This document shows, piece after piece, positions 63,919-64,000 of a DNA stretch of 64,000 nt. The notes beneath the pieces are model-generated. The model was not told where the DNA came from, searched no databases, and saw nothing but the letters and a program-made list of their open reading frames with translations. Position numbers and translations under genes: made by a program. The DNA is from Haloactinopolyspora alba (lineage in GTDB: Bacteria; Actinomycetota; Actinomycetes; Jiangellales; Jiangellaceae): contig NZ_PYGE01000002.1 in assembly GCF_003014555.1 (NCBI RefSeq), positions 457,701-521,700 on the forward strand, in the 5' to 3' direction. The first letter of the stretch is position 1; every line of letters begins with the position of its first letter.

Positions 63919-64000
63919 ATGGCGACGGTTGCGGATTTCGTGTTGGCGCGTGTGCGTGAGTGGGGCATACATCGGGTTTTTGGGTATCCGGGTGATGGGA
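63919..64000 (+). CDS. PoxB/acetolactate-synthase-like thiamine-diphosphate enzyme, 3' partial
   Basis: Only 27 codons are visible (MATVADFVLARVREWGIHRV then FGYPGDG). The FGYPGDG end is the start of the thiamine-diphosphate-binding N-terminal domain of pyruvate oxidase-like enzymes. GGAGGGG lies about 3-5 nt before the ATG. Pyruvate dehydrogenase (quinone) is the likeliest member; the rest lies beyond the window. Confidence 0.7.
   Translation, partial: MATVADFVLARVREWGIHRVFGYPGDG

Overview
The window is high-GC DNA (about 70 percent) packed with actinobacterial signatures: many GTG starts, Streptomyces-type sigma-B promoters (GNNT-N15/16-GGGTA), a DtxR/IdeR-type iron box, lipoprotein sugar-binding proteins, and genes joined by ATGA start/stop overlaps. 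It reads as the chromosome of a soil or plant-associated actinomycete. I cannot fix the genus. I see no rRNA, tRNA, phage, insertion sequence or CRISPR array.

Layout. (1) 1-8.8 kb: the 3' part of a secreted GH87-type alpha-1,3-glucanase, then on the minus strand a LacI regulator, a GH13 alpha-glucosidase, a sugar-binding lipoprotein and two ABC permeases, a plausible alpha-glucan utilisation locus. (2) 8.8-17.8 kb: a PhnP-like metallo-hydrolase, a secreted Asp-box beta-propeller, a small lipoprotein, a Tet(M)/OtrA-like ribosomal protection GTPase with a candidate leader peptide, a ferric-reductase-like membrane protein and an SRPBCC-epimerase fusion. (3) 17.8-22.8 kb: one 1664-residue secreted protein joining ThuA, glucose/sorbosone dehydrogenase, PKD, CBM6-like, concanavalin-like and DUF1080 (3-keto-disaccharide hydrolase) domains. 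(4) 23-33.3 kb: small housekeeping and regulatory units, including an iron-siderophore pair under an iron box, TetR- and WYL-controlled units, and a gntR/gntK pair. (5) 33.3-40.7 kb: a SorC regulator divergent from a polyol operon (binding protein, two permeases, sulfatase, mannitol dehydrogenase-type enzyme). (6) 40.7-62.9 kb: a stress island (acidic protein, ClpC-like ATPase, DUF3140 protein, small membrane proteins, LigD polymerase domain, PfpI, an eight-gene complex I membrane-arm operon, KatE catalase, CYP152-type peroxygenase, BCCT osmolyte carrier). Eight of its transcription units carry sigma-B-type promoters. (7) 63-64 kb: a VOC/MarR pair and the start of a PoxB-like thiamine-diphosphate enzyme.

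The most unusual content is the complex I-like operon. It encodes NuoA, H, J, K, L, M and N but no recognisable B, C, D, E, F, G or I. In place of B-C-D sits a 386-residue protein that looks like a degenerate NuoB/NuoD fusion without cluster cysteines and with a His-Gly-Asp repeat. NuoN lacks the conserved TM5 glutamate and NuoM has Asp in that position. Also notable are the multi-domain oxidise-and-cleave candidate, the polyol operon with a sulfatase that lacks a signal peptide, a family of long intergenic hairpins with GTGATCRTC-type ends, and a VOC gene with an apparent internal deletion.
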